Shown here: positions 35,488 to 46,880 of the stretch, piece after piece
How positions within the stretch are numbered: the first letter of the stretch is position 1
Layout: each line of letters opens with the position of its first letter
NCBI GenBank assembly: GCA_035771165.1
Contig: JAWNZC010000473.1
Span: 5,189,001 to 5,253,000 of the forward strand
DNA length: 64,000 nucleotides
Reading direction: 5' to 3'
Source of the DNA: Paragorgia papillata
Lineage: Eukaryota; Cnidaria; Anthozoa; Scleralcyonacea; Coralliidae
Program-made: the position numbers and the translations under genes
Notes under the pieces: model-generated
What the model was told of the DNA's origin: nothing
What the model saw: only the letters and a program-made list of their open reading frames with translations
The model's database searches: none

Positions 35488-36587
35488 ATATAAAGATCGA
35501 TTGACTGTGTATTATAGATCCTGTTAATTTAACACGTAAGGTCGAAGATGAGTAGCATGAAATTAAACGCAATTTATTTTTGAACTGATCTGCAACGCGT
35601 AACATTCCTCACATTCTTACAAATTATGTTGCGATTTCGTAATTTAATATTTTGAACAAATACTGGTCTTTCTTGCGCGTGGCTTTATAAAATTCTATGA
35701 GCACATGCTTGTTAAGAGTATATTATACTGTAGTACATGCGAGACTAATATACTGATTATTGGACTATATACATAAGGAAAAAGTCAACAACAAGCTGAC
35801 AAGCTTGCTGTTGTACATATGTAGTGTAATATACAGGGTAGTATAATATATAGGAACAACCTGCATTGAACAGAATGTCATTCTGGGGATGTTGGTGTTT
35901 GGGGCTTTTCCTCGTAGATTGTTGTGCTCTAAAATGGAATTTATTGCTGCATTTTGTGGATACCATGTTCTATGTACAGTACGTGCTAGTACAGCACTGA
36001 ACTGGATTAAAAGTTTTCAATTGGCATTATTATTAGCCAGTTGCAACCTCCCCCATTTAACTGATCCTTGGGACAATGCTAGGAATAAACATGGACATGG
36101 AACAATGCAGTTTTAACGCGGCATTTCTCCAGGGGGGTTGGGTAATTATGAAGCTGTATTTTTCACCAGTACTAATGCACCTCAACAAAGTTTAGGATTA
36201 GAGTTAGGGTTAGGATTAGCTTTGAGTTCAGGTGTGAATTTGCATTAATAAGCACTGAACATATCCTGATACAAAGGTTATGAAACCGTTTTATAAATAC
36301 AAAAGTTATTACAAACTTTTAAATACCCAAACAAAGATTTCACAAGCTATTTCTGACATTATGCTCTTGTTCCCATCGAGCAAGGGATGTATGGGACTGG
36401 TCATTATTTATGGAGGGGGTGGGGGTAAAAAATGAGGGGGGGGGGGGGGGTCACAAGTATTTAATTAACCAAAAAGGGGGTCATGTTTTATTTAAGCCCT
36501 TAAAAGGGGGGTTGAAAAATAAATCATACATGGTCTGTAACATTTTTTTTTACAAATAAGCATTAGGGATCGTACATGGGGTGAAAA

Positions 36588-36650
36588 AGTTTCATCAATA
36601 TTTGTTTGTAAAAAGATTTAAAATACGGACAGACCACAAACCATTAAGCA
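36588..36650 (+). pseudogene. Truncated Gypsy RNase H fragment
   Basis: About 60 bp read KKFHQYLFV and FKIRTDHKPL with a one-base difference from 42,766. It stops where the mosaic duplication begins. Confidence 0.65.
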
Positions 36651-37023
36651 TTAACCATCACCTATACCAAATACATTAATTATTCTTTGTTATATAACTG
36701 TCTGGGTACTTGGTAGATGTAACTCAAATTGGTTCACTTATGGTCAACTTCATATTCGACTACGATTCTCGAGCTATTTCGCCCTCTATACACGAGAATC
36801 TTTTCCATGTGCCGCAAATAAAATAAACTTACACCACGACAAATATGTAAATGAACTTAATTTACCTTTTGCATTATTTCAACGACATGCATATAAACAC
36901 AGAAGTTCTTGGCTGACTGACCTGTATCGTCAGCTGCCATTGTTTACTGAAGGACTAAAAGTGATGATGTTCTAGAAGGCCGCGTGATTGGCTCGTGATT
37001 TAGTAACGACGATGCTGATTGTT

Positions 37024-37259
37024 AGGGGCTGTTTACATGAGCCGGGCTAGCCCGGCTAACCGGGCTGACTCGTGTCACGAAATTCTTTCCTCGGCCACAA
37101 AAAGAGATTTTAATCAACGTTAGGGTTCGCTTACATCTAAACTAAACCAATTCTTCTTTGTACATTTAGTTTAGGCGAGTTTCAAATGCACAGTGAGATC
37201 CTAATCAATCGCGTGAGCCCAGCTAACCGGGCTAGCCCGGCTCATGTAAACAGCCCCTT
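37024..37259. mobile_element. MITE, GGGGCTGTTTACATGAGCCG ends
   Basis: GGGGCTGTTTACATGAGCCG is mirrored by CGGCTCATGTAAACAGCCCC, with GGGCTAGCCCGGCTAACCGG inside. It is flanked by TTA on the left and TTTTA on the right; a 3-bp target is possible but imperfect. A solo end of the same type lies near 3,398-3,415. Confidence 0.8.
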
Positions 37260-37329
37260 TTAGTCGAGAAGGTTCGTCGAATTTCCTACAGATTGACACA
37301 CCCAATAAATTTTCATTTGTTATATGTCA

Positions 37330-37588
37330 GCATATTCTCTCATCTCGAAATGATGATTATCGTCAATTGTGAAATGTCCTAGAAATGACAATAATCATCA
37401 TTTTTAAAAATGAATTCCCTACCCCCACACCCCCAACCTAACCACAACCCCCTGGAAACCCTAAACCTAACCACTTTTGTTATATGCAATTTAGTTTAAC
37501 ACTCACTTGAATATCATGATAATCATCATATTCGTCTGTGTGAAGAAATGATGATTATCATGATACTCAAGTGAGAGGACATGTTGTA
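37330..37588. mobile_element. Inverted-repeat insertion in duplicated locus
   Basis: ATGATGATTATC/GATAATCATCAT blocks and TTCTCTCATCTCGA against TCAAGTGAGAGGA pair across about 255 bp. The homologous sequence at 32,965 lacks it, so it inserted after the duplication or was lost from the other copy. Confidence 0.65.
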
Positions 37589-38038
37589 TATGTATCTACA
37601 TGTTTGTGAAAATAAATGTTGGTTCCGCGATGTGCGCATCAAAAAATCACATTTCTTGAAGTCGGGCCATGGTCTAATTGTTATTTTTCGTGCATAGCGT
37701 TCGCCGGCGAGCGCTCGCAATCTATTGGTTGACACGCTAATGACCTATCAATCAAAGAGAGTTTGAAGGAAAATTCAAGGAAATCTAAGAAAATTCAGGA
37801 AATCTAAGGAAATTTTGCTAAAAGTAAAACAATATTTTCAAATGTCAAATTGTTGTATGTTTTTAGTAGTTTGTTCGAGTCCCAACCCCAAGTTTACAAA
37901 ATAAAAAATTGACAATATTATATTATATTATTATTATATGAAGTACCCCTGTACCTTAGCACAAGTCTGTACACTGTACAGCACTAACAGCAGCTGCAAG
38001 TGCATTAGTGCAGTTGCAATTATGCAAATGTCGCTGAA

Positions 38039-40218
38039 ATGAAGCGTGGAATTTGTGTAAATATTAATGAAGATCAGTCTGATGATTCTCATCAGTCTGA
38101 CTCTGATCACTCTGGGTATGAAACTAGCAAATGTACCGAACAAGCGACGACAAGTAAAGCTGCCACGAAAAAGAAGAAGTACGAGCAGAAGTTCCTCTAT
38201 TCCTGGTTGAGTGATGTAGAATTTAAGGACTGGCTAGAGAAGCGAGGCGAAGGTGCCTACTGTAACTCTGTGATTGCAAACTATCCTGCGCGAGGACTGC
38301 ACTTAAACGGCACAAGGACAACAAGAAGCACAAAATCATCTGTCGAATAAAAAAAGAACAAGCAAGCTCGCTGATAACTTTAACTTTGTTCGTTCATCGC
38401 AGAATAGAACCTTCCTATCAGTATCGTGGAAGATTTATTGCCGCTGCTGATAGATCTTTTTCCCTCAGACGAAGCCCTTCGTCGACTTACGTTGGGAAAA
38501 CAAAAAGCTACAAATGTAATCCGCCAAGTGCTTTGATTTTATTCAATACAGCAGTGTGTTGCCAAGCTAAAGGCAAACACGTTTTCATTGATTATCGATG
38601 AAACGACGGATTCGATCTACAACCTCACAGCTCGCTATACTCGGAGTCTACTTTGATGAAAAGAATTTTAGACTTGAGACTATCATGATTGATTTGGTAC
38701 CATTACCAAATGGGGCGGCTACCACTGATTTATAATAGCCTAATAGAAAGCCTGAAAGAGAGAGGGATTCCAATGAAGAATGTTCTTGGCTTCTGTGCAG
38801 ATACCTGCAATCATGTAATGTTTGGAATCAACCATTCTGTTGCCCAAATGCTGATGAGAGATTATCCGTGGATTATGGCTGTCAAGTCCTCTTGTCATTT
38901 AATTCTTCTGTGCAGTTCCTATGCCTCGAAGAAGCTTCCCAAATCCTTTAATATGTCCAGCAAAAAATCTGAGTCATTCAAGAGTTTCAGTAGTTTTGTT
39001 GAGGGTAAAAGAACTGAAAATCATGCGCCCAGGTAAGTACGTAAGAAGTAACTTTACTTATGCTGGATTTCCACTAGGTGTATAATATCTTGTGCGCAAC
39101 TTTTCTTTTTGTACAAACTGAATAGTTTTCTTTGTTACACACAGCAGAACATAAGACAACTGAAATAAGTTACATGCAAAACTTTTACACCTAGTGGAAA
39201 TCCAGCATTCCAGCTTTAAGGTGTACTAAGTAACTAAGGTCTAAGGTACTTAAATTGTTTATAATTTTTTCATATATTTAAATATCCAATTTTAATTATT
39301 TGTATTTTGTTTGATTTGTTAAACTGTAGGTCAGACTAAGAGAATTCTGGAGCAATATACTGCATTAAAGATTTATTTTACTGGGGTGGCACTTGAGGAT
39401 CCCACACACACCAATGATTCAATACTAGCAAGTTTGAGCAACAAGTTCATTGAAGCCTATCTGGAGTTCATGGACTTCAATTTGGGCAGGTTTGTTTCAT
39501 TCAATCTTCTTTTTCAGAGTGAGATGCCACAACTCTACTAGCTGAAAGCAGAGGTGGAGCAACTAATCAAGGCCATGTGTCTTGATTTCATGGAAGTAGC
39601 TTACGTAAAAAGCACTGAAGCTTTTAAGATCAACCCTTCCAGAAAGGATAAACAGCTTCCTCTGAATCAAGTCTATCTTGGCATCTTGGCAACAGATACA
39701 TTGCACACTATCAGAGCAGAATGTGGAAATAATGATCCGGGTATTCCAGTATTTTATTCCCAGTGCAGAGAGCTTTTGATCGAAGCTGCTAACCAGATCA
39801 AAGACCGATTTAGTGATTGTCATAAACTAGATGTGCTGTCTTGCCTCTCACCAGCTACTGCTTACAATTTGAAGATTCCATCATTGAGTGGACTGTATAA
39901 GAAGATGCCTTTCCTTGCCGAAGTTGCTGATTTGCAGAAAGTAGATCAGGAAGTGGAGAAATCACTCACTAAATCCAAATTTGAATGAAGATCTCACTGC
40001 TGAGGAGTACTGGAAAGTGGTGTTTAAAGAGAGAAGAACACCAGATGAACTTGCCAAACCAAATTTGGTTAAAGTGGCGAAAGTTCTGCTGTCCTTGCCA
40101 TATTCCATGCAATGCTGCAGTTGAAAGAGTGTTTAGTCAACTAAAATTGATCAAAACAGATCATAGAGCTAATCTCAAGCAAGAAAGTTTACTTGCTCTG
40201 TTGACAACTCATGTTTGA
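38039..40218 (+). pseudogene. Broken hAT transposase gene
   Basis: Ordered blocks across shifting frames: a basic N-terminus KKKKYEQKFLYSWLSDVEFK; an ALKRHKDNKKHK zinc-finger-like segment (about 38,300); LTLGKQKATNVI and FSLIIDETTDSIYN (about 38,480-38,610), matching the hAT catalytic region; GVYFDEKNFRLETIMIDLVP; VLGFCADTCNHVMFGINHSV (38,785-38,850); a long helical middle (39,330-39,988); and the C-terminal dimerisation motif NAAVERVFSQLKLIKTDHRA (40,095-40,155). At least four frameshifts and an in-frame stop near 39,540 are present. A segment from CAG-GTAAGT at 39,034 to about 39,330 interrupts the frame like an intron and contains a MITE. Dead as read. Confidence 0.85.
39061..39207. mobile_element. 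MITE inside hAT transposase gene
   Basis: TGCTGGATTTCCACTAGGTG is mirrored by CACCTAGTGGAAATCCAGCA over 147 bp. It lies within the intron-like gap of the transposase gene. A related palindrome lies at 51,443-51,553. Confidence 0.85.
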
Positions 40219-40219
40219 T

Positions 40220-40895
40220 GAATTGATACTTATACGATATAGAGTTTTATTCTTAAGTTGTTGGAAAAGATTTAACATCTTTCAACATTTAGACGTAGTT
40301 TACTTTACACTTCTAGCCAAGTATGCTTACTTGCTTAGTATGAATGTATGACTATGATTAATGTTTAACACTTTAACTTGCACTTTACTGTTTTTGAATT
40401 GGTTAAAATAAGTAAATAAAAGAAAAGTGCTCAGGTACGAAAAATTACAAATCAGAAAGTTTGAAGAAATGTTAATTATGTTATGGCGTTACGCGAATAC
40501 GCGATCCCAGGGCCTGAGCCTAGCAGGCACCTAACACCTTCCCAGAATGCATTGCTAGCTGTGTTTAATAACTTTAAGCTTGCGATTGTTACATCTGATG
40601 TAAAACTGATGGAGTTTTGAGACTTGGCAGACTAAAACACGACAATACTATAAAAAATCACCTTCTGTTAATCAAGGAATTTGAAGGAAATTTCAAGGAA
40701 ATTACATCATGTCAAGGAAATTACATCATGTCAAGGAAATTAAAGGAATTTTTAAGACCGGAAAAGGAAATTTCGACATCTCATTGTGGAAACACTGGTT
40801 ACTCCCCTTGTATTTCCGGAACTTCCCAGTTCACAGTTGGACTTCTGGAGTTTCTGGTTGTGTATCTACTCTATATACTATCAATTAGTAATACT
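40220..40895. other. Upstream region of METTL27-like gene
   Basis: It contains repeated CAAGGAAATTACATCATGT (40,697-40,735) and the block TTGAAGGAAATTTCAAGGAA, which nearly repeats 37,764-37,786 on the other side of the hAT gene. The promoter of the METTL27-like gene should lie in or near here, but no TATA or other core element could be assigned. Confidence 0.4.
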
Positions 40896-40898
40896 AAT

Positions 40899-40997
40899 AT
40901 GGCCGAAGAGCGCGCCAGTCAGGCATCTTTCCCACCAGACGCCACGCCAGAACAAGTTCGTGAGTACTACAAGAAGTGGGCCATTACTTACGACGAG
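40899..40997 (+). CDS. METTL27: METTL27-like methyltransferase, exon 1
   Basis: ATG begins MAEERASQASFPPDATPEQV and continues REYYKKWAITYDE. The (V/I)xxYYxxWAxxYDE motif is the N-terminal signature of METTL27/WBSCR27-type class I SAM-dependent methyltransferases. The exon ends GACGAG followed by the donor GTTAGT, in phase 0. The next exon with a matching phase starts 7.5 kb downstream. This ATG is preferred because it is the first in frame and gives the family's usual short N-terminus. The substrate of METTL27 proteins is not established. Confidence 0.75.
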
Positions 40998-41253
40998 GTT
41001 AGTTGTAGAATACACTATTAAAATACAGCACTTGTTATAGATATTTAAGGAGAGCATGGTTCATTGGTTCTCCGAAATCCTTCCAAGACTGATACGAGCA
41101 TACATGTCCAATACTGCAGATCAGATACGAGTCGTACCAATAATCGTTAAATTCGTTACTTGTACAAGCCATAGAAGTCAATACGCCCAAAACACTCATA
41201 TGTCGTTACCAGTCTGTCATCTAGGGGCCGTTTACATGAATCCGGATTGAGTT

Positions 41254-41688
41254 TCAATCAGGTGTGGCGGTCTGAGATTGTCACCGTGCTGAGATTGTAT
41301 ATCGATTTGTGTTATCAAATGTTTGACGTTCAAAACATTCAAACTTTTTGCCTTCAAATGGTTTATGGTTTGTGGGTTATGGTTTGTTAATCTTCTAAAC
41401 TCTGGATATATTTAATAATTCGATGGAATGATCGATACAAGACATCTTAATCAGTTAGTTAACGTCCGAAACTTTCGTCATGCATTCTAGTTCACGAGCG
41501 GATATAATACTGATTTTTTCATTAAAACTGTGATTATTCATCTCAAGTATTCGATTTTATTCAGGCAGTGTTCATAAATCAGTCATGTATTGGCAAAAAG
41601 TTTGATTATTCTGGTCATAAAGCCGATTACAGATATTGATATACAATCTCAGCACGGTGACAATCTCAGACCACCACACCTGATTGAA
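41254..41688. mobile_element. Inverted-repeat MITE, about 435 bp
   Basis: TTCAATCAGGTGTGG...CTGAGATTGTCACCGTGCTG is mirrored by CAGCACGGTGACAATCTCAG...CCACACCTGATTGAA; arms are about 65 bp. It lies in METTL27 intron 1, just inside a GGGGCCGTTTACATGAATCC end (41,224). Confidence 0.85.
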
Positions 41689-41789
41689 AAGCGAAGTCAA
41701 TCCGTGTTTACATGGTAATTGGGTTTCTGGATTGAAATCCGCCTGAAATCTGAAATCCGTAAATATTTGAAAACGCGCATGCATTGTTT

Positions 41790-42837
41790 GTTCTAGTCCT
41801 CTCTGTCACGTTTTTCATTCCGGAATGAAACTCGCACCGCCTTTACATGATTCCGGAACGAAATTTCAATCCGGAATGAGATTTCAATCCGGAATGAGAA
41901 CCGGACAGAACAAGCTTGCTGTTGTACAGATGTAGTGTAATATACAGGGTAGTATAATATATAGGAACAACCTGTATTGAACAGAATGTCATTCTGGGGA
42001 TGTTGGTGTTTGGGTTTGTGGATACCATGTTTTATGTACAGTACGTGCTAGTACAGCACTGAACTGGATTAAAAGTTTTCAATTGACATTATTAGCCAGT
42101 TGCAACCTCCCCCCATTTACCTGATCCTTGGGACAATGCTAGGAATAAACATGGACATGGAACAATGCAGTTTTAATGCGGCATTTCTCCAGGGGGGTTG
42201 GGTAATTATGAAGCTGTATTTTTCACAGGGAATTGTAGCAGAGATTTTATGATGAAGAGAGTTATGACTGGGTGTGTGCTACACCTCACTGGGCATCAGA
42301 GGTTGAGAATATGGTGGAATTATCATAGTCATCAGAGAAGGCTACAGAGCATACCAGTGCTAATGCACCTCAACAAAGTTTAGGATTAGAGTTAAGGTTA
42401 GGATTAGCTTTGAGTTCAGGTGTGAATTTGCATTAATAAGCACTGAACATATCCTGATACAAAGGTTATGAACCGTTTTATAAATACAAAAGTTATTACA
42501 AGCTTTTAAATAGCCAAACAAAGATTTCACAAGCTATTTCTGAAATTATGCTCTTGTTCCCATCGAGCAAGGGATGTATGGGACTGGTCAGTATTTATGG
42601 AGGGGGGTGGGGGGTAAAAAATGAGGGGGGGTCACAAGTATTTAATTAACCAAAAAGGGGGGGGTCATGTTTTATTTAAGCCCTTAAAAGGGGGGGTTGA
42701 AAAATAAATCATACATGGTCTGTAACATTTTTTGTTACAAATAAGCATTAGGGATCGTACATGGGGTGAAAAAGTTTCATCAATATTTGTTTGGAAAAAG
42801 ATTTAAAATACGGACAGACGACAAACCATTAACTACA
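41790..42837 (+). repeat. Segmental duplication S2, copy 2
   Basis: Direct copy of 35,283-36,653 with about 400 bp deleted and about 127 bp inserted. It leads directly into the longer Gypsy fragment, suggesting the duplicated unit derives partly from a Gypsy-type element. It lies in METTL27 intron 1. Confidence 0.85.
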
Positions 42838-43215
42838 ATATTAGGGCCAAAGACAGGGATTCCCACCCTGGCCACTGAACGCTTACAGCAATGGGCAATC
42901 TTTTTGTCAGCACACAGTTATGAAGTAGAATTTCACCCAACAAATAAACATTCCAATGGAGACTGTCTTTCACGCTTGCCATTGAAGGCAAGGAGTCCAG
43001 CACCTGCCATTAAGGCCCAGTCAGTTAACACAATGCAAATCGAATCATTATGCCAGTGACAGCACACCAGTTAAGGTGTCCCACCCAGTTGGATCCATTT
43101 CTTTCACGAGTCTTGAATTACACACTCAAGGGCTGGCCAGAACGGGCACCTCCAGAGCTACAGGCATTTCATTGTCGAAGGAATGAAATAACGGTTGAAG
43201 AAACCAATCATTATC
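42760..43215 (+). pseudogene. Ty3/Gypsy pol fragment: RNase H and integrase start
   Basis: 42,766-43,059 reads KFHQYLFGKRFKIRTDDKPL, then IPTLATERLQQWAIFLSAHS, then a CLSRLPL end: the RNase H C-terminal part and tether typical of Ty3/Gypsy pol. A second frame continues LPVTAHQLRCPTQLDPFLSR and LNYTLKGWPERAPPELQ, the segment before the integrase zinc finger. One frameshift separates them. No RT, integrase core or LTR is visible, so this is an isolated remnant. Confidence 0.85.
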
Positions 43216-43269
43216 AGCATCACCTATAGACTAATTATTGCTGTGTGCTCTTTAATAAATAACAGTATA

Positions 43270-43440
43270 TACTGCGCTTTTTTGGAGAGGGGGGGGGGGG
43301 GGGGGGGGGTTGCAAAAAATAAAAGCAATTTTCTGGGTGGTCATGTGAAATTTGTAGGCCTTAAAGGGTGGGGGGGGGGGGTCAAGGTTATTTTTCTTTC
43401 AAGTAAATTTTTTACCCCACCCTACCCCCCTCCATAAATA
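43270..43440. repeat. Poly-G-rich repeat
   Basis: G tracts of about 18-20 and 10 bases with GTAGGCCTTAAAGGGTGG. It ends CCCCCTCCATAAATAATGAC, the inverse of the ATTTATGGAGGGGG phrase found in both S2 copies. Confidence 0.75.
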
Positions 43441-43970
43441 ATGACGGTCCCTAAGTTGGAAATGGCCAATTTAATGATGCTCAAACCAACTGGAAATTTA
43501 AGTACCTAAATAATTTAAATCAATTTTAGCTAATTTTAGTACAGACTTTAACAACCAACATTCCTCTGATGACTGGGAGAAATATTAAATTTTACCACTG
43601 TTATAAAGTGTTAATTGCCTCACTGTGTCCCAGGGGTGGTGCCAGAAGTTTCTTGACACAGGGGCTAAGGGCCTTGACAAGGGGGATAAAGATAGGCTGG
43701 TCTGGACGAATGTAATTCCTTCATGAAAATTTTCCAATTTATAGGTCAGAAATGGTATTTTTGCTGCTATCAGTGAAAATAATTACATTAGCAACTTATA
43801 AAGCAAAGCACTTAGTTTACAATCTAAATGGGGAAAAAATTGTTAAGTTTCCTGCTATTGCTATAAAAAGTGTTTTATTAACTGGCAAAGTTCTTTACAA
43901 ACATTCTTCACCATGCAAAGCAGTTATGAAATTACTAATTTTTGATTTGTTAAGACTCAACAACAAGTTT
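43440..43970. other. Intronic stretch, nothing recognised
   Basis: No family resemblance, array or palindrome, apart from a short GGGGCTAAGGGCCTTGAC low-complexity phrase. Confidence 0.4.
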
Positions 43971-43974
43971 GAGT

Positions 43975-44096
43975 GTACTTCTATCAGGGGATCCAAACAT
44001 GAGAAAACATAATGAAAACATGAGGCCGAAGGCTGAGTAGCTTTATTGTTTTCAAGTGTTTGGATTCCCCTGATGAAACAAGTTGTTGATATGGCA
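43975..44096. repeat. Short palindrome, about 120 bp
   Basis: CTATCAGGGGATCCAAACA is mirrored by GTTTGGATTCCCCTGATGA, enclosing GAAAACA and a GAGGCCGAAGGCTGAG centre. Same class as 8,398 and 15,211. Confidence 0.8.
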
Positions 44097-44099
44097 TCT

Positions 44100-45005
44100 C
44101 AATTGAGTGATCTCAATTGAAAAATGCAATTAAAATAAACCCTTGTGAGATTTTATTCATGAGTGTGTGAAAAATGTATTCATTACAGCAACGTGTTTAT
44201 TTTGCATAGATAATTGGATCTTAAGAATTAGATAAACACCAGTGTTTTCAATATTGTAATTGCTGATTATATCTGAATGAGTTTGAGATGGAAATTATAT
44301 ATTCCTCCCAAAATGAAGAATTTTTCCGTGACAGGGCACTACTATAAGTGTCAGTGCCCCCAACATTCACCTACATGTAGGCCTTCGGACCGCCACTCTT
44401 GCTGTGTCCTGGGGATTGCAATGCAGGCTGCCAGACTGGGTGTTGATTGGATAGTGCATTAAAGTTGTACATATTTTCCAAATTAGTTTAACTTTAAATA
44501 CTTTTTTTCATATCCAGTAAAACATTGCATGAGTTTTAAAATAGTGTGTGGTGAAATTTGTGCAATCTGCACTGCAAGGGAAATTTCCTGCATGGACAAA
44601 AATTTACAGTCTTGTCTAGACTGGTTTACACCAGACTGGTTCCATTGTTTATAAAAAGAAAATGGAAATCATTAAGTATGTTTGTGCTTTTAATATTTAT
44701 GTTTTCACATGACCACAACATTGACATTACTGTGCTATATGTATATGCTCTATTTAAGCCCTGGGTATATATTAATTGCAACAGACAGGGTATTTACACA
44801 GTTATTTTAAAATTTTTTTTAATTTTAAGATTTAGAATTAACTTTAAATTTAATTTAATTTATTTTAACATCTTTTAATATACAAAATTCTGTTCTAAAA
44901 TATGCCAAGAAGCACTTTCCAGCAGGTCATTTCGTAGACAAACATCAGTGTAGTGATTTAAAAAGCAAATTAAGACTCACCTTTCAAAAATCAAATATAA
45001 GTATA
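44100..45005. other. Intronic stretch, nothing recognised
   Basis: AT-rich; the open frame at 44,558-44,878 is low-complexity hydrophobic sequence without family resemblance. Confidence 0.4.
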
Positions 45006-45109
45006 AACTAACTTGCGGCTAAATAGAGGAATCGCACATTCCATTTTATTACTGATTACACCAATTCCTGATCAGTGGTTTACCTTTTTACCGCCATTTT
45101 TATCGGTGG

Positions 45110-45610
45110 GGAGGGGGGGGGGGGGGGGTGTTCACAAAAAGGGACTCTGATCTTCAAGGGGGTCTGAGACATTTTTGCATTCTGAAGGGTGATTTTTAAG
45201 AACACTGAAAGTCATAAAATGTCATAAAAACTAGTTAAAATACAACACATTTCTGACTGTTTCGCTTTGTTTCAGAACTCATCAGTATGTTCACTTTCAT
45301 AATATGGAAAATGTTGTGAGGAACTATAAAAAGATTTTTTGTCACTACATACATCTTATCAAAAAAATAATATTTAACTAATATAAAGATTTATCTATAC
45401 CTTTGTAACAACTGAAACTATTCAACTGACTTGCTTATCCATACACATTTTACCCCAGTCAAAGTCCCTTTTTAACCAGGATGGGGCAAAATCAATTTGT
45501 GGGGGGCTCAAGGGGGGACTGGGGGACCTTGGCCAAATTATATATTTAAAAGAGGCACTGGGGGGGGGGGGGGGGGGGGGGGTGGGGGCGGATCTAGGAT
45601 TTTTGTCACC
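45110..45610. repeat. Poly-G tracts and CCCCGGAAAATG-type repeat
   Basis: G runs of about 16 (45,112) and about 22 (45,561) bases, with CTGCATTCTGAGGGC and related phrases that also occur near 1,700-1,830 in inverse form. This is a dispersed repeat of unknown class. Confidence 0.7.
45253..45294 (-). ncRNA. Possible degenerate hammerhead motif
   Basis: The minus strand reads CUGAUGA, then GUUCUGAAACAAAGC, then GAAAC and AGUC. The core halves and spacing match the hammerhead at 27,838-27,880, but stem II has mismatches, stem III is essentially absent and stem I does not pair. If real it is a dead copy. Confidence 0.3.
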
Positions 45611-46072
45611 TTGGGCAGGGGGGTCATGCTCCCCAGAAAATGTTTAAATTTTGGGTCTGAAATGCTTTTTCTGCATTCTGAGGGCACTACAGTGAGGGAA
45701 ATTTGAATTTTCTAAGTACCATCATGTCCAAAAATTATTTTGTCTAAATGGAAATTGTTTCATTTTTATATTTCATTTGAGAAATAATTTTACAATTTAT
45801 ATGTTACAGTAATTGAAATAGCAGATTTAATTATTTTAACCAAGAAATAAACAACAGATACAATACATCTACTTCAAATATTTAATAAGTCTGATTCATG
45901 ACTTCAAATATTTTTATATGTAACTGATAACAATACAGCAGGTTGGACCATTTCACTCTATACAGGAGCTCAAAACAGAGCTGTATAGGCAATTCCCAGA
46001 TGCCTCAGACCTAAAACATTTAAATACTATGTCAAATTAAAAAACATTGTAGCCCTGACTCAGTCTCTATAC

Positions 46073-46408
46073 TAAGGGCTTGTTTACAAGGAGGTACAGT
46101 AGGATTACCCTAGCCACGACTGGGTTACTCTAGCACGCTGGTTACCCTACATGTAGCTCTCATACATTTACTGGTTTTTTTGCTTGTTGTATTTACAAGG
46201 ACACTAGGGTAACCGGGTGCTAGGATAGCCCTATCACCACACTAGGGTTACCCTAGTACCGGTACCCCGGACAACTTTTTACTTGTACCAGGCTTCTTGT
46301 CATTAGTGCTTGGTAACCACATCTAATGGAGTTGACCCAAGCAGCAGGGTGATAACTTTGACCCAGGGTAGGGGTAACCCTACCTTGAAAACCAAACAGG
46401 CCCTAACT
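46073..46408. mobile_element. MITE, AGGGC-TGTTTAC-type ends, about 335 bp
   Basis: AAGGGCTTGTTTACAAGGAG on the left pairs with TTGAAAACCAAACAGGCCCT on the right; inner GGTTACCCTA/TAGGGTAACC phrases repeat. The ends resemble GGGGCTGTTTACATGA of 37,024. Confidence 0.7.
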
Positions 46409-46880
46409 ATGGCCTCTCACATAAAATAACATGATTATGATTGCCAGACCTCACTATCTATTTTATGAATTTATGAAGTAGTCTACATTATCCAATCTTG
46501 ACAAAATCCTTTAGCTTGTACGTATTTCAATTCTTTGTTACTCTTTGCTACAATGCTAGTCTCAAAAGCACATTAATATAAATAGGGTGATTGGCATGTT
46601 GCAATTACTGTAAGTTTTCAAACCATTAACAAATACAAGAATTAGAAGGGAAAAACCCTGAATGAATTTGAGCTACTTGCGCTACAAAACACGTAGATAT
46701 TAAGACTAGGAAAGAAAGGACAGCTAGAAATATATTAATAAATAAGATTCTAACAATAATAAAGGTCACCTTTCATTTTGAAGACATGCCATGTGGTCTC
46801 AATCGTGGCGAAGGTTGTTATTGTCGTATTTAATATTTATAAATAACTAGAAAATAATTAAGGGAGAAAAATCTGCTTAC

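Larger units (their letters stand above)
35283..36653 (+). repeat. Segmental duplication S2, copy 1
   Basis: It shares, in the same order, CCTCTCTGTCACGTTTTTCA, TTCCGGAACGAAATTTCAAT, ACAGGGTAGTATAATATATA, CATGGACATGGAACAATGCA, G-rich tracts and a truncated Gypsy RNase H start with 41,790-42,837. Copy 1 has about 400 bp (35,390-35,800) missing from copy 2; copy 2 has about 127 bp (42,228-42,354) missing here. No functional ORF. Confidence 0.85.
36657..37768 (+). repeat. Mosaic duplication of 26.9-33.1 kb
   Basis: Blocks match in order: 36,657-36,744 with 26,874-26,958; 36,745-36,920 with 29,484-29,652; 36,921-37,022 with 32,565-32,665; 37,262-37,335 with 32,886-32,965; 37,590-37,768 with 32,965-33,148. 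Missing between them are 2.5 kb (26,959-29,483), the whole 2.9-kb TIR element and the 32.7-32.85-kb palindrome. The copy instead carries two MITEs (37,024-37,259 and about 37,330-37,588). Confidence 0.85.

Noticed and set aside
44558..44878. 106-codon ORF in METTL27 intron 1
   Set aside because: Low-complexity AT-rich, no motif, within a non-coding stretch.
45497..45706. ORF with a long glycine run
   Set aside because: Produced by a poly-G tract in a dispersed repeat.
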